Below are positions 1 to 11,707 of a DNA stretch of 64,000 bases, piece by piece. The notes below the pieces were generated by a model. It did not search any database and had not been told where the DNA came from. It worked only from the letters and a program-made list of their open reading frames with translations. The position numbers and the translations under genes are program-made. Source of the stretch: Lasiosphaeris hirsuta (lineage: Eukaryota > Ascomycota > Sordariomycetes > Sordariales > Lasiosphaeriaceae); assembly GCA_030549175.1 (NCBI GenBank), contig JAUKUA010000008.1:248001-312000 (forward strand), in the 5' to 3' direction. Within the stretch, counting starts at the first letter, position 1; the number at the start of each line of letters is the position of its first letter.

Positions 1-2
1 AT

Positions 3-326
3 GGCAGCGCATCTCTTCAACGCTTATTTACCAATGCCGAGGCCCACTCCCCACACCCGAGTCTTTTTCCGCCGCTCCACACGCCGACAAGTTCACAGGG
101 TTCATTTCATGGCACGCCCGCACATTCTGCCAGTTCTCAACCTTGGAATTCCTATGTCGCTACTAGGGCTCCGTTTTTAACTGGTCGACGGCAAACTAAT
201 GTAGCCAACAGTAAGATCGCAATTGCGTCTGGGGAAGTAAGGAATCTGAGAAGTGTGGGGGGTGATTGCGGCCGGGCCCACGGATTTACGTCCACGCCCT
301 TCCACCCTAAACTTGATGATCATTGA
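3..326 (+). CDS. Possible 3' end of a gene entering from the left edge
   Basis: One frame is open from the window edge to a TGA at 324-326 (107 codons). It is rich in Ser, Pro and His in its first half, as in disordered fungal proteins, and becomes less gene-like after about codon 60, so the reading may end at an intron instead. No domain is recognised. A chance open frame is a real alternative. Confidence 0.25.
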   Translation, partial: GSASLQRLFTNAEAHSPHPSLFPPLHTPTSSQGSFHGTPAHSASSQPWNSYVATRAPFLTGRRQTNVANSKIAIASGEVRNLRSVGGDCGRAHGFTSTPFHPKLDDH

Positions 327-599
327 TGACATAAAACAAGCCTGCAAGTGTGCTCCCCGGGACGACCGCCTCGATTCGTGAGAGGTACATGCAGCCTCCG
401 GCTACCCCTAATACTGCGCGGAAATTCACTTCACGTTACCGCGCGATACGGCTCCAATCCTGTCTGCCGATAGCTTGGTGATGTCCTCCCTTCACATTCC
501 CGGCGAAGCGCAGCGTTACACGATCCACGGGCACGCTTTACGGTTGGCCTACAAGATGACCATGTGGCCACCTCGCAGGCAAATGCCTCAATTCGGAAC

Positions 600-735
600 G
601 AGGATTTTCACTGCCCCAATCTCCGCCAGTTTCCTAAGCCCACCCGTCTTTGCTAGATGAAGTTTCTACATAGGAGCAGGTGAAGACGGCTTTATCATCC
701 AGGCAAAGGCCGAAACTTCCCTGTTTGCCGTCAAC
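600..735 (+). pseudogene. Relic of the kinase-like gene found at 39.5-40.4 kb
   Basis: This stretch matches, nearly base for base, the N-terminal coding part of the kinase-like gene on the other strand near 40.27-40.4 kb (around its GAGEDGF motif). The copy is broken: a TGG codon has become TAG, a 4-base insertion shifts the frame just before the glycine-rich motif, and several codons differ by G-to-A (for example GAA to AAG, GCC to ACC, GTC to ATC). After about 735 the match is lost. The pattern fits repeat-induced point mutation of a duplicate, although the sample is short. Confidence 0.7.
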
Positions 736-1019
736 CTACTTCACGTGCCCTGACTTGATTAATTTGGCTCCAGCACTTTTTCATATTGGAAGAGGACAGT
801 GTTTTGGACACGGCCCCTTGCTAGAAAGATGGCTGAACAGGCTACGAACCACGTTAGACGGTCTTCTATCATGATCATAGCCATGACCTAAGGGAAGCAC
901 GGACCAGGAGTAGCTGTACTGGACGGTCCCGGACCCGGGACAGGAGCCCCGGGACAAAGGATTGCAGGACCGGTCTCAAGGATCCAGCTAGTATATAGTT
1001 ATCATCATCGTATTCACAA

Positions 1020-1170
1020 TGTTAGAAAGAATTGCTGTGGGTAGGGCCCTGGGCAGTGCCCGTACCTATGCTTCTACTATTTATCCAGACAGCCTTTCCT
1101 ACAACCACCTGTAGAACATAGCAGTGGTCAGTATCACAGAGCAGCAATACAACACATTTTCACTCCAACA
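1020..1170. repeat. Possible solo LTR
   Basis: The segment begins TGTTAGA and ends TCCAACA, short imperfect inverted ends of the TG...CA type seen in Ty1/copia LTRs, about 151 bp long. No target-site duplication is convincing (cacaa before, ggcac after) and no second LTR or pol domain was found nearby. It could be chance. Confidence 0.3.
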
Positions 1171-2748
1171 GGCACTATTGTCCTTCACACAAGTAATACA
1201 CTGTTCATTAAGTCTACTCATTATGTCTTGCTGTGCAACTTGTCCTGTGTATTATATAACGGCGGCCTTTAGTGGTAACTGTACCCTCGTCTGAGAGAAC
1301 TTGTTTCAATATCAGTCTCTTAGTCAACCTAAACCCTAGGCGTCCTACCTTGCAACCTATCTTAACCCTTCCGGGCGTAGGCCGTAATAACAAGGACTTA
1401 CAGGCCATTTCTTCGTCATCGTTATTGTAACACATGCCAGTAGAGCCGGGGTGTGGCAACCACAAGGTGAATGACCTCACTGTAGGAATTACTTACAGAG
1501 CTCCTCGCTACTTTGACAGTGCCAAGATCACCAAGTGTAATAACACAAGAGCAAGATAACAAGTCTACAATCTCAGAAGATGAATCGTGTACACACCGGA
1601 CGTTGTCATACGTACAACTGTTCAGGGAGATGGTACAATGCCGACGGAAGATAAAACACAATGCTTCGTAGGCACAAGTCAGAGGAAACAGAAGGGCTCA
1701 CAAGGTTATTTTACCCCTTAGCTTCACTGAAGTTCAGCTGATAATCTTTCTAGGGTCTGTTTCTAAATAGGACCAGGGAGCTTCTTCCTCTCGAGGATCC
1801 GTCGCAGCACACCTGTCTCCTTTTTATCTGGAAGGCCATGTACAAGATACAAGAATACCAAGATACCTGAGGGTCCTACCTAACCGCCCGTCGGTCCCGA
1901 GTTTCCTTAACCGCCCGCCTCTCACACCCTACAAATCCGTGGCTACATGCTAAGTAAAACCGGCCATCTCCCGTTGGTCCACGGCCCGTATTAGTAGTAC
2001 TTACTCCAACGGCTCAAGTGGCATGGTGTCCATCGCTAGTAGAGGTTCCTTCAGGTCCTTGGTACTTACGTCGGCCACCGAGTCGCTAACCGTTGGGCTG
2101 CGCTAAGTCACGGTGACGGTTCCCTTCATGACTCATGGGTGCCTCGTGGGCCCGGTCGCGACCACCTGTCACCACTGAAGCTAGACTCCGGAGAACGTTG
2201 GGTTCGGATCCTCCAAAGGGGTAACTACGATAGTTAGGGTTTTCCTGATTCGAAAGACCAGCTGCCAGCCTTCGGACACTTCTGCAGTCCTTGGCCACGA
2301 TGCTGAGGTTGTCTGGTCTGTCCATGACAAATCTGAAGTTTGGTGACAGTGCCTGAAGCGGGATGTCTGCTGCAGAGCCATCCGTTGTCCTTGTGCGGTT
2401 CCAGGTCTTCCTGCGTGACCCGTGGGTCATGTCTGAAGCCTGGTCCCCTTTGGTAAGTGACATCATGGCGGATGTGATGCCGGTGATGCTACTTCCTCAC
2501 GTACTCTGAGAGCTTGGGGATGTTTGTGTCTGCTGCTGGCTCAGATCAAGGAGGTGAGACACCCTGTTGACCTGGGGTGAGCTTCAGTAGTGTGACAGTT
2601 ATACTTATTTTACGCCATAGGTTTAGATATAATTTAGACGTAATCTTAGAGTAGGTAAAAAGAGAGTAAAATCACCCAGAGCGAAGATAGGAGGAGGTAA
2701 CTCGAGCCAAAGTTCCAGCTTTGTGTATTTTTCTAGTATAATAGAATC
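1171..2748. other. No gene recognised
   Basis: Many stops in all frames. The longest frames, on the minus strand near 2.1-2.47 kb, show no domain or convincing splice structure. The 1.86-2.1 kb part is rich in imperfect CCGCCCG-like motifs. It looks like decayed intergenic DNA. Confidence 0.4.
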
Positions 2749-3165
2749 TTAATCCTCGAACCTGACTGAATTCTTTCTCTCTTTCTCGATATCCTTCTTA
2801 ACTACCTTTGCCCGGTGAAACAGAGCATCTAAATACAGGTTAATAGCCCGCAAGCGAGGCACTGCCAAGTATGTTAGCTAATGCAAAATGTAATATGAAT
2901 ATTGTCTTGACTTACAGTCAAAGTCTCGCTCAGCTTGCCACAACCTCTCACCCCAGTAAGAAAAATCATCAGCATCCAAGAGATTGTCCATACGCGCTCG
3001 TTGAAGCTTCGAGTGTATGTATGGAACCTCCTCGCGCACTAGATTCTCGTTTTTAATCCTTCGAGCCTTTTTAATACGTCCTTGGATATGCTCCAACGCA
3101 ATCCTAACACCTGCCGCCGCAGTAGCAGATAACAAAATCGCGACTGGGTTCATCTTCAGAGCCAT
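2749..3165 (-). CDS. Small hypothetical protein, two exons
   Basis: The start ATG is at 3165. Exon 1 (3165-2916) is joined to exon 2 (2861-2749) across a 54-nt intron with GTAAGT, a GCTAAC branch point and CAG. The joined frame encodes 120 residues and ends at TAA. The N-terminus has a short hydrophobic stretch (residues about 6-20) followed by a strongly charged, probably helical body with many Lys, Arg and Glu. No family is recognised. The textbook intron restoring frame is the main support. An upstream exon cannot be excluded because a CAG lies just before the ATG. Confidence 0.6.
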
Positions 3166-4444
3166 TATGAATCTGTCAGGTTTTGATTCATTGAGTCTGG
3201 TCGAGAGCCAAGTCTGCTACTTTCTTCGCTAGCAAGTCCTCCTCAGCCGAAACGTACTGTTTAGGCCGAGTTATGTCGAGGTTATCCTTACTATATATAG
3301 TTAATTAGTACATTTTTACGGAAGTATAATAGTAAGTTTAAGTCCTACCTAGAACAAGCTACACTTTGTACGTGAGATTGTAGTGGAAATGATGGTGACT
3401 CGCGGGGATAAGGGGTTCCGGGGCGGAGCACGGGCATGTACAGCTGTGGGAGCCGGTTCAGTTGAAGATGAAGACCAGTATCTTGCCGCATAGTAAGAGA
3501 CTGAAAGAGTTGAGGACATGTTGCTAGGGCTAACTTAAGTTTTGCTTTTTGTATGGGGCCCTTTTGTATTCTCCGTGGCATGGTTATCCTCCTTTCGCCA
3601 TTTCGGTCTCTCTGGCTCTAGGCAGAAGCCAGGATTGAGGCTGCGAGCAGAAGCCAGGACTGAGGTTGCGAGCAGAAGCCAAGATTCGGGCTGCTTGAAA
3701 CCTGTGCATCCATTGCCTCCACTACGGAACGTTAAATTACCCACTGCAGCTTTCTTTGCAAACAAGTGGCTACAGTACAGTAGAGGCCGAAGTCAGTGCC
3801 CAAGGTTTTGGAACATTCTCACCACAGGCTATTCTGTCTCTGGTTGCTGGTCTTCTGCAGGGTTAGGGTTTTCTATGGGAAAAGTCCACAATCCCCCACG
3901 TCATGCAAAATACTGCCATTTATATTAGTTTTCTATCACCCCGCCAATATCCCTCGCTGCACCTGGCCATCGCTGCACCTGACCATCATCGTCACACACC
4001 AAAATCGCCATGCAATATGAAGCCATCGCCATGCAACATGATGCCCAATTGATCCACTGCAAACATAACACTACAACAGCTACAATAGGGCTCTGGGCCT
4101 AGAAAATACCAAATCCACACTCCTTGAAGTGCCGCGCAGTCAAACGCCAAGCCTAGGCGCCTGTATGCGTGTACGCGCGGGCTGGTCGGTGGTGTTACAG
4201 GTTGTGGTGAAGTCGTCTGTTCGCGAAAAAGTCGGTAGTGCTGAGTTGATGGTGTTATAGTGCAGTTAGTGGGTTGGTTGGCTGGTCGGCACTGGATTTC
4301 GCGGATGGCGGGGGTGCGCGAAAGGTGGTAAAGTCAAGGAGTGGGTGTTCTGGACATTTGTCATAGAGAACCCTAGCCCTACGGAGGACTAGTGCCCGGG
4401 GAGCAAAAGGAGTAGTGCCCAGCTAGCAAGTCCCCTATTATATT
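3166..4444. repeat. Gene-free stretch with a short minisatellite
   Basis: Around 3618-3690 a unit close to gcagaagccaggattgaggc is repeated about three times with point changes. The rest (3.24-3.55 and 3.9-4.4 kb) is AT-rich or low-complexity and shows no coding signal. The core agccaggattg recurs in the separate minisatellite at 5.04-5.28 kb. Confidence 0.5.
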
Positions 4445-4949
4445 CTATTCATCACTTGCCCATGGATGAACTGTAATTACCTATGAAAAGGTTAATACTA
4501 GCCAGCATGGTAAATTCCCAACTTACCTCACGCCGCCTATATGCACTGATGTACATACACTCAGCAATCATATAATACACCGCTGCATTGGTTGCTTGAT
4601 ATAAGAGAATCCCAAGCAATGCCATAGTAGGTAAAATAGCCAATCGAAATGCTATACTACGATGTACTCTTGACCCAGCAATCGAGTCAAGCGGCCATTC
4701 CAAAGCTAGTATTACCAAGCTAGCAAGCAAGCTCACTGTTTGTAGTACTGGTGCCGGCTTAACTAATGGATCTAATGCCTTGGTTAAAAAGTCCCAGAAG
4801 ATCTTTGGCCAGATGTAACATTCGATCACAGCTAAAACATGATCTACCGACTAAGTAAGCCGCTGACTAGTTAGAGCTTAGGCTGACTTACAGCTCGCTG
4901 CAGTTATTGTGATAAGTCGAGCCCAATGGGACCAAATTGTTTTCCCCAT
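4445..4949 (-). CDS. Small multi-pass membrane protein (DUF7727-like)
   Basis: Three exons join in frame: 4949-4892, 4831-4527 and 4480-4445, with introns starting GTAAGT and ending TAG. The N-terminus MGKTIWSHWARLITITAA and the later WPKIFWDF and YQ.TNAA motifs match, from memory, a conserved fungal family of about 150 residues annotated DUF7727. Hydrophobic segments lie near residues 10-30, 57-75, 85-108 and 112-128. Family function is unknown; the hydrophobic segments imply a membrane location. The gene looks intact despite its decayed surroundings. Confidence 0.8.
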
Positions 4950-5606
4950 TTTTACTTTTCAAGTCCTAGACAGTTCAAAGACAAGTGAGTATAGCAAGTC
5001 AGATTTTTCTATTAAGTAATAAACTCATCTAAAATAGCCAGAGCTTGGAAGGTATTGCAAAAGCCAGGATTATGGCCAACGTCAAGATAGCAGTCACAAG
5101 AGCCAGGAAGGTGGCGAAGCCGGTGATGGGGTGACAAGAAGCAGGATTGTGGCTAGTATCAAGATGGTGGTACAGGAGCCAGGATTGTGGCGAACGTCAA
5201 GATGGTGGTACGGGAGCCAGGATTGTGGCGAACGTCAAGATGGTGGTACGGGAGCCAGGATTGTGGCCAGCGTTAAGAAACTACCACAGGCGAGACCACA
5301 CCACCACAGCGAACCCACCACAACAAACCCGCCACAACAAACCCACCACAACAAATCCACCACAGTGAACCCACCACAGTGAAACCATCAGTGAAATCAT
5401 CACAGTGAAAGCCCTACTACAACGCTTTACCACTAAATGTGACAATGATTAATAACAATTTCCAAGAATCAATCATCTATCAAGTCAACACAGCTTTTGA
5501 TCAGATTTTCTGGGGCATGTTCTTGAATGTATGTCGCCACCTCTTGCAACTTCTTATCACTGAAGAGTGAGTAGTTTTTTCTTTTCTTTTTCAGCATATG
5601 TTTTCA
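4950..5606. repeat. Two minisatellites in a gene-free stretch
   Basis: From about 5040 to 5275 a unit of roughly 37-38 bp (agccaggattgtggcgaacg plus caagatggtggtac) occurs about five times; the last units are nearly identical. From about 5290 to 5400 a second run of ccaccaca/acaaaccc units follows. Open frames here are only translations of the repeats. Confidence 0.7.
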
Positions 5607-6284
5607 TTAGAGGAGGTGGGTGAAGATGACATACACGACTCGCTCAGTTTCATCTGAATAAACTAGGAGAAACAATGGCGAGGGCCCGGCTAGCTGTCGC
5701 CATCGTCGCCCGGTCCGCTTTCTCTCTAACAACTGGCGCCGGCGGTAGCCGGAATTTGTATATCCTTCTTGTACAGACATATAGATATCTAGAGCAATGC
5801 TGGCATTTCGGTAACCAGCAGCTCGGTAGATTAGTCCTAGTTGCCTACTAGAATTGATTATCTCCTCAACAGTATCGAAGAGCCGCATCAGCTGAATATA
5901 CGCAAACCTAGACATTATAGGTGAACTTTCTTTACTCGTTATTATATGGTCCAGCTTCCGAAAGCTGGTGATAATGGCAGGATCAAAACAGTTTGTGTTA
6001 GAGGAGATATTGGTCTCCTTTGAGAGTGACGCCCAGTAGACCTGAGCATGCTGACTGTTTACTGCGAAGAAGAACATCGCATCTTGCCTCACAAGCGTAG
6101 TGGCCAGAGAATGAACATGACCAATCACATGTGAAGAGGGTGAGAAAACAGCGCCAGACCGTTGTGGTACTGATTCCTCGCCCTGTGTGTCCCGAGGCAG
6201 CGGTGAGGTCGATAGCCTCTCATGGTCAACGTCCATGCGATCCGCAGGGCTCGGGGGATTGCATTTACCTTGGAAATCAGCCAT
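5607..6284 (-). CDS. Conserved fungal hypothetical protein
   Basis: A single open frame of 225 residues starts at the ATG at 6284. The N-terminal 55 residues are Pro/Ser-rich and disordered. The rest is helical, with a region around IYRAAGYRNASIALDIYMS followed by a basic segment (residues about 180-200, many Arg) and the motif LAGPSPLFLLVYSDE. I recall similar C-terminal blocks in uncharacterised ascomycete proteins but no function. It is transcribed divergently from the gene at 6561, sharing a 276-bp intergenic region that may be a two-way promoter. Confidence 0.7.
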   Translation of the reverse strand: MADFQGKCNPPSPADRMDVDHERLSTSPLPRDTQGEESVPQRSGAVFSPSSHVIGHVHSLATTLVRQDAMFFFAVNSQHAQVYWASLSKETNISSNTNCFDPAIITSFRKLDHIITSKESSPIMSRFAYIQLMRLFDTVEEIINSSRQLGLIYRAAGYRNASIALDIYMSVQEGYTNSGYRRRQLLERKRTGRRWRQLAGPSPLFLLVYSDETERVVYVIFTHLL

Positions 6285-6560
6285 GTCTTGGAGAACTAGA
6301 TAGGCCCTACCTAGAATGGTTCGCCCCTCGACCCCTGCGGTCTTTTAAAACCGAGAGATAGTCCAAGGAAACGAAAAATCACGCCCGGGCTGTGGATGGC
6401 CCACTGTCCCGGATTGCGGCAAACAGCAGCCTTTGTTGTGGTTTCCGGCGCTAAGCATAGCAAGGGTAGTTTGCATAAATTCGTGCACCCACTGCAAAGT
6501 TGGCCGAGCACCTGAACATCGATCTGAAACCCACCACCCCAATCAATTGCCAGACTCAAT

Positions 6561-7427
6561 ATGAATCCCGCACAAGAGATCCTCGACTACAACGAAAACT
6601 GTGCAAATGCGTATTCCAGCGAGCCAGCCGGCCCTAGAAGGCACCTTCTTTTTGAAGAAGAAATAGAGTTTATGGAAAAGCAATCAAACAGCAACGTCTC
6701 GACTATAATAACGGCCTGTCAGGCACAACTCAGTCTCGGATTAGACTACTTCTATACGGTTCAGCAACAGCTCATGTCAACCCAGCAGGCCTGGGCTGCT
6801 GTCATTGCTGAGAAGGAACGCTTCAATGCATTCGGCTGGCAAGCTCGGCCTACCGACTTTACACGGGCGCTTCACACTTGCCTATTCGTGATCGCCAAGA
6901 GATCAAACATGGGCCTATTGGGCCCATTCCAAGGAGTTAACAGGATCCAAGCATGCATCGAGGGACAGGTGGACTTGCCTCTTAACAACGGCATCATAAC
7001 AGTTGGATACGACAACGGAAACGACTTGCCTGATTACGAGGACTCCCCCATTCAGTGCACAGAGTTTGAGCAGTGGGCTGATCTGGAGACTGTGAGTTAT
7101 GTGGAGGATGACGAGGGATACTGCGAGTCAGTGGAGGATGATGAGGGAGACTACGAGTCAGTGGAGGATGATGAGGGAGACTGCGAGTCAGAAGAATATG
7201 AACAGAACGACGGAAGTCAGGATGCAGAGGAGGAGGAGTCCATCTACGAGCCAACGAGTCCCACTCTAAACCTAGACTCTCAGGAGGTTTTCAACCCATG
7301 GGCGGCGCTCCTGCACGAGAACGGCCATACCATCTCTGCTCCTAAACGGCCGGTTTCTGATGACCACGAAGACCCCCAGGGCGAAATGGAGGGCCGCGGA
7401 GAAGCGAAAAAGAGGCGTATTATGTAA
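6561..7427 (+). CDS. Hypothetical protein with acidic tandem repeats and C-terminal NLS-like tail
   Basis: A 288-residue frame without obvious introns. Residues 1-145 look globular and helical with no recognised domain. Residues about 185-215 contain three near-identical copies of a 10-residue acidic unit (SVEDDEGDYE type), followed by more Asp/Glu. The C-terminus has two basic clusters (KRP and KKRR, about 25 residues apart), like a bipartite nuclear localisation signal. A nuclear, perhaps chromatin-linked role is only an inference. It is head-to-head with the gene ending at 5607. Confidence 0.7.
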   Translation: MNPAQEILDYNENCANAYSSEPAGPRRHLLFEEEIEFMEKQSNSNVSTIITACQAQLSLGLDYFYTVQQQLMSTQQAWAAVIAEKERFNAFGWQARPTDFTRALHTCLFVIAKRSNMGLLGPFQGVNRIQACIEGQVDLPLNNGIITVGYDNGNDLPDYEDSPIQCTEFEQWADLETVSYVEDDEGYCESVEDDEGDYESVEDDEGDCESEEYEQNDGSQDAEEEESIYEPTSPTLNLDSQEVFNPWAALLHENGHTISAPKRPVSDDHEDPQGEMEGRGEAKKRRIM

Positions 7428-7929
7428 ATTACGGGGTACCTACCCTAGATTGTTATGTACTTTAGGCCATACACTGTGGAGAAGCCGTTGTCTTTTATTT
7501 TCCTACTATAAGAAGCTAAATAGCTAGATGAATTTAAAGAGTTTTTTATATATACATTTTCCTGCATTCAGCGAAGTGCCTTGTGCAGTCAGCTTGGTTC
7601 AATAAACCTCAGGGTTTCAAAGAAAGAAATAAAAAACCTCCGCTTTAAGTCTCGGGGCACTGCTTTCTTGGAGGTATGCTAGAGGGCAGCAACTGAAGTT
7701 GCTTTACAAGTCTATACCCACTGCGCTAAAAAAGCCCATTCTGAGGTTTGAAAGCGACTAATGGGAGCCCAGGGGTTTAAGCCTTACATGTACAAGTTCC
7801 CTTCGCGACCCGGATCGAGGGCCAATCCTGAAAACGGCAGAATAGGTACATCCACACACGCAAGCTACACCACTGCAAGACCCGCATGCCAACTGCCCAC
7901 CACTTACAAGGCCGGCCTGCGTGCCAACT
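7428..7929. other. Intergenic, convergent 3' ends
   Basis: AT-rich downstream sequence of the plus-strand gene at 6561-7427, followed by about 250 bp without a coding signal before the end of the minus-strand gene at 7930. Confidence 0.5.
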
Positions 7930-9014
7930 CTAGGCCGAGCATTCCAAACCTCCATGAATCACGTTAGGAATCCAGGCATTCTTCCAGATCTGTAGAAGTC
8001 TAGTCAGCGAACATAGAACCACGGTGGTGCGGAGACTTTGGGGTAATTGACATGCGATGATCTGCTCTTCCCAGACGCCGTACTCGTAATCGACAAGACC
8101 GTGACACTCGATACCGTCGCACCCTCTTACGAGTTTTCCGCCCATTTCCTTCAGTTTATCCTCTGAGATGAGGCTCTGGGATGGTTGCAGCTGACTTCGC
8201 TCCTTCATATCCTTTTGGGCCTGGAGAATAGCCAGCCAAGCATGATTAAAGTCGTTACAAAGCTTGATCCGGTCGTTATACAAGTTCTGGTCGTCTGAAG
8301 TGAGCCCTGTTCAGGTTCTTTTGTCAGGAATCCGGACCTGGCAAATAGAGTAATACCAATCTTTCACATACCTAGTTCCACAACGTGCGAGAGGAGCCAA
8401 TCCGATACATCTAGAAGGGATTCACTTGCGGGCGCCAAGTCACCGTCCTGTATGTATTGGAAGATCCTGCCTAACGCCAACTGGTAGGATTCGTACTCTG
8501 CTTCCAGTTCGTTTAGAGTGAAGATCTCGTCTTCTTGCGCTGAGGAGTTGGCGGCCATTCCTCCTATCGCTGTCAAGCTACCGGCTAAGTAGTCTTGCTG
8601 ACTGGGTTGCTGATGATTCTGGGACACGCTAGGTGACCTTCTTTGTGTTTGTAACGCCCATTCCGTCGTCGTGGCATGCGGCACGGTGTATATCACGGAT
8701 GCTCGGTTGTACGCGCCAGCGAGGCCTTGCGGCTGCCGTATATTAGGCTGCCCATAGTCGATAGGCATGTGTTGATAGCTTATCTCGTCCCGTGGCATGT
8801 CCCTGCCGCCGCTAGGCGGTATGTACCGTAGCTGGTCGACGTGTCCAACACCTAGGCCAAAGGTCGCGTTTGGGGGTGCAGGGTGAACCCTCTCCCTTTG
8901 GGCACCAGCGGAGGTCCACCGCTGTAACTGCTCACGCGGCGATGAGTAGTACCACGAGTTAGAAGCGGAATTGGTAAGCGGCCCATTCTGCCTCGAGTCT
9001 CTGTTGTCGTCCAT
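7930..9014 (-). CDS. Conserved fungal hypothetical protein, two exons
   Basis: Exon 1 (9014-8372) and exon 2 (8294-7930) join across a 77-nt intron with GTATGT and CAG to give 335 residues. Residues 1-165 are disordered (Gln, Ser, Pro). The C-terminal half is helical and contains the block DDQNLYNDRIKLCNDFNHAW at the splice junction, followed by a run of the type LAILQAQKDM. This block recurs, to my recollection, in a family of uncharacterised ascomycete proteins, often near other regulators. No enzyme motif is visible. The join falls inside the conserved block, which supports the gene model. Confidence 0.75.
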
Positions 9015-9933
9015 ACCACCGAGAAGACTGTTTGAAGCCTAAATTAACCAACTAAAGTCCCACTGGGATTGAAACCAGCCCAGAAGAACTAAAAGGGCTC
9101 AATTTGGACTTTTGATCCAGTTAGCAGCGCTTGACTTTTCCCGGCCACGGCCTAGAGAACCTACAGTGTTGAATCAGCCTTTTCAACCTCTGTAGCCCTT
9201 TCACTTGGTGAACAACAGTCTATTGCAACACGCTCAGGCAGCTGGCAGCGAAATTAGTTACTGTAGTCGAGAGAAGGGTCGTGAACGTACTGGAACAAGG
9301 TTACTACACAGAGATGGGACTGCTTTAAGCTCGAAAGTGAGAGAGGTGCGGGGACATGGGGGATGGAGAGGGTGTGGAGGTTTAAATTTGCCATCTCGCC
9401 GGAGTGAAGCGTCTTGGAGGCAGTGGTGATTGGAGCCAATGGCGGAGCTGGGTGCGGTTACGGTCTAGCATCTTACACTGTGCCCCTATTTCTCTTGACC
9501 AAATGCATCCTGGTTATAGAACAGCTATGATATCGTCAAACTTTGTCACACTTCAACATGTCAATCACTGTAAGTCCTGGATGAACTCCAAGTAGAAGCG
9601 TCTTATGGCCGCGATATTCGGTTTGATCGGGGCTCCAAAATCCGCACCCCGCAACCCTCCCCTTTCTTGGCCATATTCTGGTCACCGTCACCTGGTCCCT
9701 CTTTTGGGCCTTTTCTGTCCTATCTAATCACGGGTATAAAAGACCCACCACTAGCCGACCAGCAGTTTTCGTCAGCCATCAGACACCCTAATCAGCCTGG
9801 ACACCACATCATAGCCTCCAGAATCAGCTTCTCCGCCTCGCCAGGGACCTGGATGTAAAATATCCCGACCTCAGGCACCCTAACCAGCAGTATTTGCCGG
9901 CTGAGATACTTCGAAGGCTACATCGGGGGACAG
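9015..9933. other. Intergenic region with an orphan TATA-like box
   Basis: No coding stretch is supported. A TATAAAAG sequence at 9735-9742 on the plus strand is followed by pyrimidine-rich sequence like a fungal core promoter, but no plus-strand gene follows; the next gene (9934-11175) is on the minus strand. It may be the remains of a promoter or chance. Confidence 0.3.
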
Positions 9934-11175
9934 CTATTCCAAATCTTGCTTATAGACACTCGGGTGCATGCTAACATTAACAGCACCATAGGCCGCAATT
10001 TTGTACTCGTTGGTACGGTACTGACGGCGGTTGGCGGTGATGCGCTTCAGCTCCTTTTGGGCAGGTGTGTCCGCATAGCGGACCTGCATTATCAAGCTCT
10101 CATCACCAACGGCAAATCCGTGGTATTTCTTGATAATCTCCTCGCACTTCTCACGAGTCTCGAATCTAGGCGATTAGTTAGAGTAGCACACCCAGGCAAA
10201 TGTAACACTATGAAGCTTACCGAGCAAATCCCGCACCACGACTATTACCCATACTGTCGCGAAGGATCTTGCTCGAGACCACGTGGTACTCAGAGAAAAT
10301 GGCGCACAACTCGACTTCGTTGATACTCTTGGACAAGTTGGAGAGATAAAGGTTGGTGGAATTTTCGTCGCCCTCGGCGTTGAGGCGTGCGTTGAAGCTC
10401 TCACGAGCGAAGCTGACCTCATATCCGAGGTAATAGAAGCCGCGAATGCACTTCTCCGAATCCGAAACATTGGCAAACTTAGCAAAGCCAAAGCTGAAAA
10501 ATGTTAGTAGGTTTCAAGTCAGGATCGCAATAGCATACCCCTTGCAAGCACCAGTTGAAGTGTCGATAATAGCCTTGCTCTGCTCAACCTTCCCGAAGCG
10601 TGAAACATAATGAAGAAGCAACTCATCATCGGTTTTCGGGCTTAGACCTCGAATATAGACATTCCGATTACCCTTAATAGGATTCTCAAGGCACTGCTCA
10701 ATCGACTTCATTTGTGCAGGCGGTGTGAAGATAGCCGGGACAGCCTGCGGGATAGTGGGGTTCCCCTTGAGCAAAGCAGGCTGGGAGGTAACGTAGATGC
10801 TGTCTTGTTTCTGATCAGCGCCTTGAACCTGGGATATGTTCGACTCAGCAGTCCCAGCTGGCTCAGCGGAAATATTAAGCGAGTTGAACTGGTACAGGGC
10901 AGCACCAAGGCCATCATTGTCATGTCCCATGTACTGGCCGTGGGTAGAAGCATCGTGCTGGATGCCTACGTTCAGGCAACCCCGGTGGTCATCCTGGAGC
11001 ATGATGCCTGAGGCGGTGTCATACAGTGACTGCCTATAGATTTGGTCAGTTACCATCCCTTTCGTGCGCTTGGTGGATCGAAGCAGAGCTTGGAGGGTGA
11101 GAGGGGTACGTACAAATGTCGGATAGAGTTGGGAGAGAATTGGGAGCCGTGTTGGCTGCTGGGCTCTCTATTCAC
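9934..11175 (-). CDS. MSSP-like RNA-binding protein with two RRMs; start uncertain
   Basis: Four exons join in frame: 11175-11114, 11033-10539, 10493-10221, 10165-9934 (about 353 residues). RRM1 starts at NVYIRGLSPKT with the RNP1-like GFGFAKF created by splicing; RRM2 has NLYLSNLSKS and RGAGFARF. The segment after RRM2 (YADTPAQKELK, then RTNEY) matches fungal relatives of the MSSP/RBMS group of mRNA-binding proteins. Ascomycete relatives are usually longer, so this copy has short ends. The first exon has no ATG where its sister sequence in the NF-YA gene has one: the position reads GTG (11175). Either the start was lost, an upstream exon exists (AATAG just after could be an acceptor), or an ATG inside the first intron (11056) is used. 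Confidence 0.8.
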
Positions 11176-11707
11176 AAAATGAAGCGATGAGGAAACGAAG
11201 AAGGATGCGGGAGAAGGCGAGGGAAGGACGAATTTAAACTTCTGAGCTCGAGGGATACAGTTGACCGGATATAAATGACTAATATTTTGCAGACCCGCTG
11301 CGCTTCCGCCGCGATACTAGGAGCCCCACGTGCATATACATACTCTACCACCTCCTTGATCGACAGCAAATCAACTATCGCATCGGTAAAGGACCCCTCC
11401 GAAGTGACGGCCGTGGAGCCGAACCAACCTCACTCTTCAAGCCCCAACAGCATCAGCTACTACACAATCTCCCTGCCTGTCTCTCCGTTGTCCCTTCTCC
11501 TTCGTTACCCTGCCGAAACTTAGCTGAGGCCTACGCATTTCGTCGTATTAATACGACTTCGATGTTGACAGTAGGTCCTCCTACTGATGGCCCGGAGGCT
11601 GATTATATCTCCAACTCTTTTCCCCATCACCGAAAAAGGACCCCGCAGATACTCGTAGTGAAGTCAAAATGGACAGAGCGAGGGCACACCGCATGCACTC
11701 CCTATAC
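11176..11707. other. Intergenic
   Basis: Upstream of the RRM gene and downstream of NF-YA. The first ~40 bp resemble the leader of the NF-YA gene (see findings). No coding sequence is supported in the rest. Confidence 0.5.

Noticed and set aside
11172..11369. Minus-strand ORF ending at 11172 as the RRM protein's N-terminus
   Set aside because: It is in a different frame from the supported first exon and ends in a stop.
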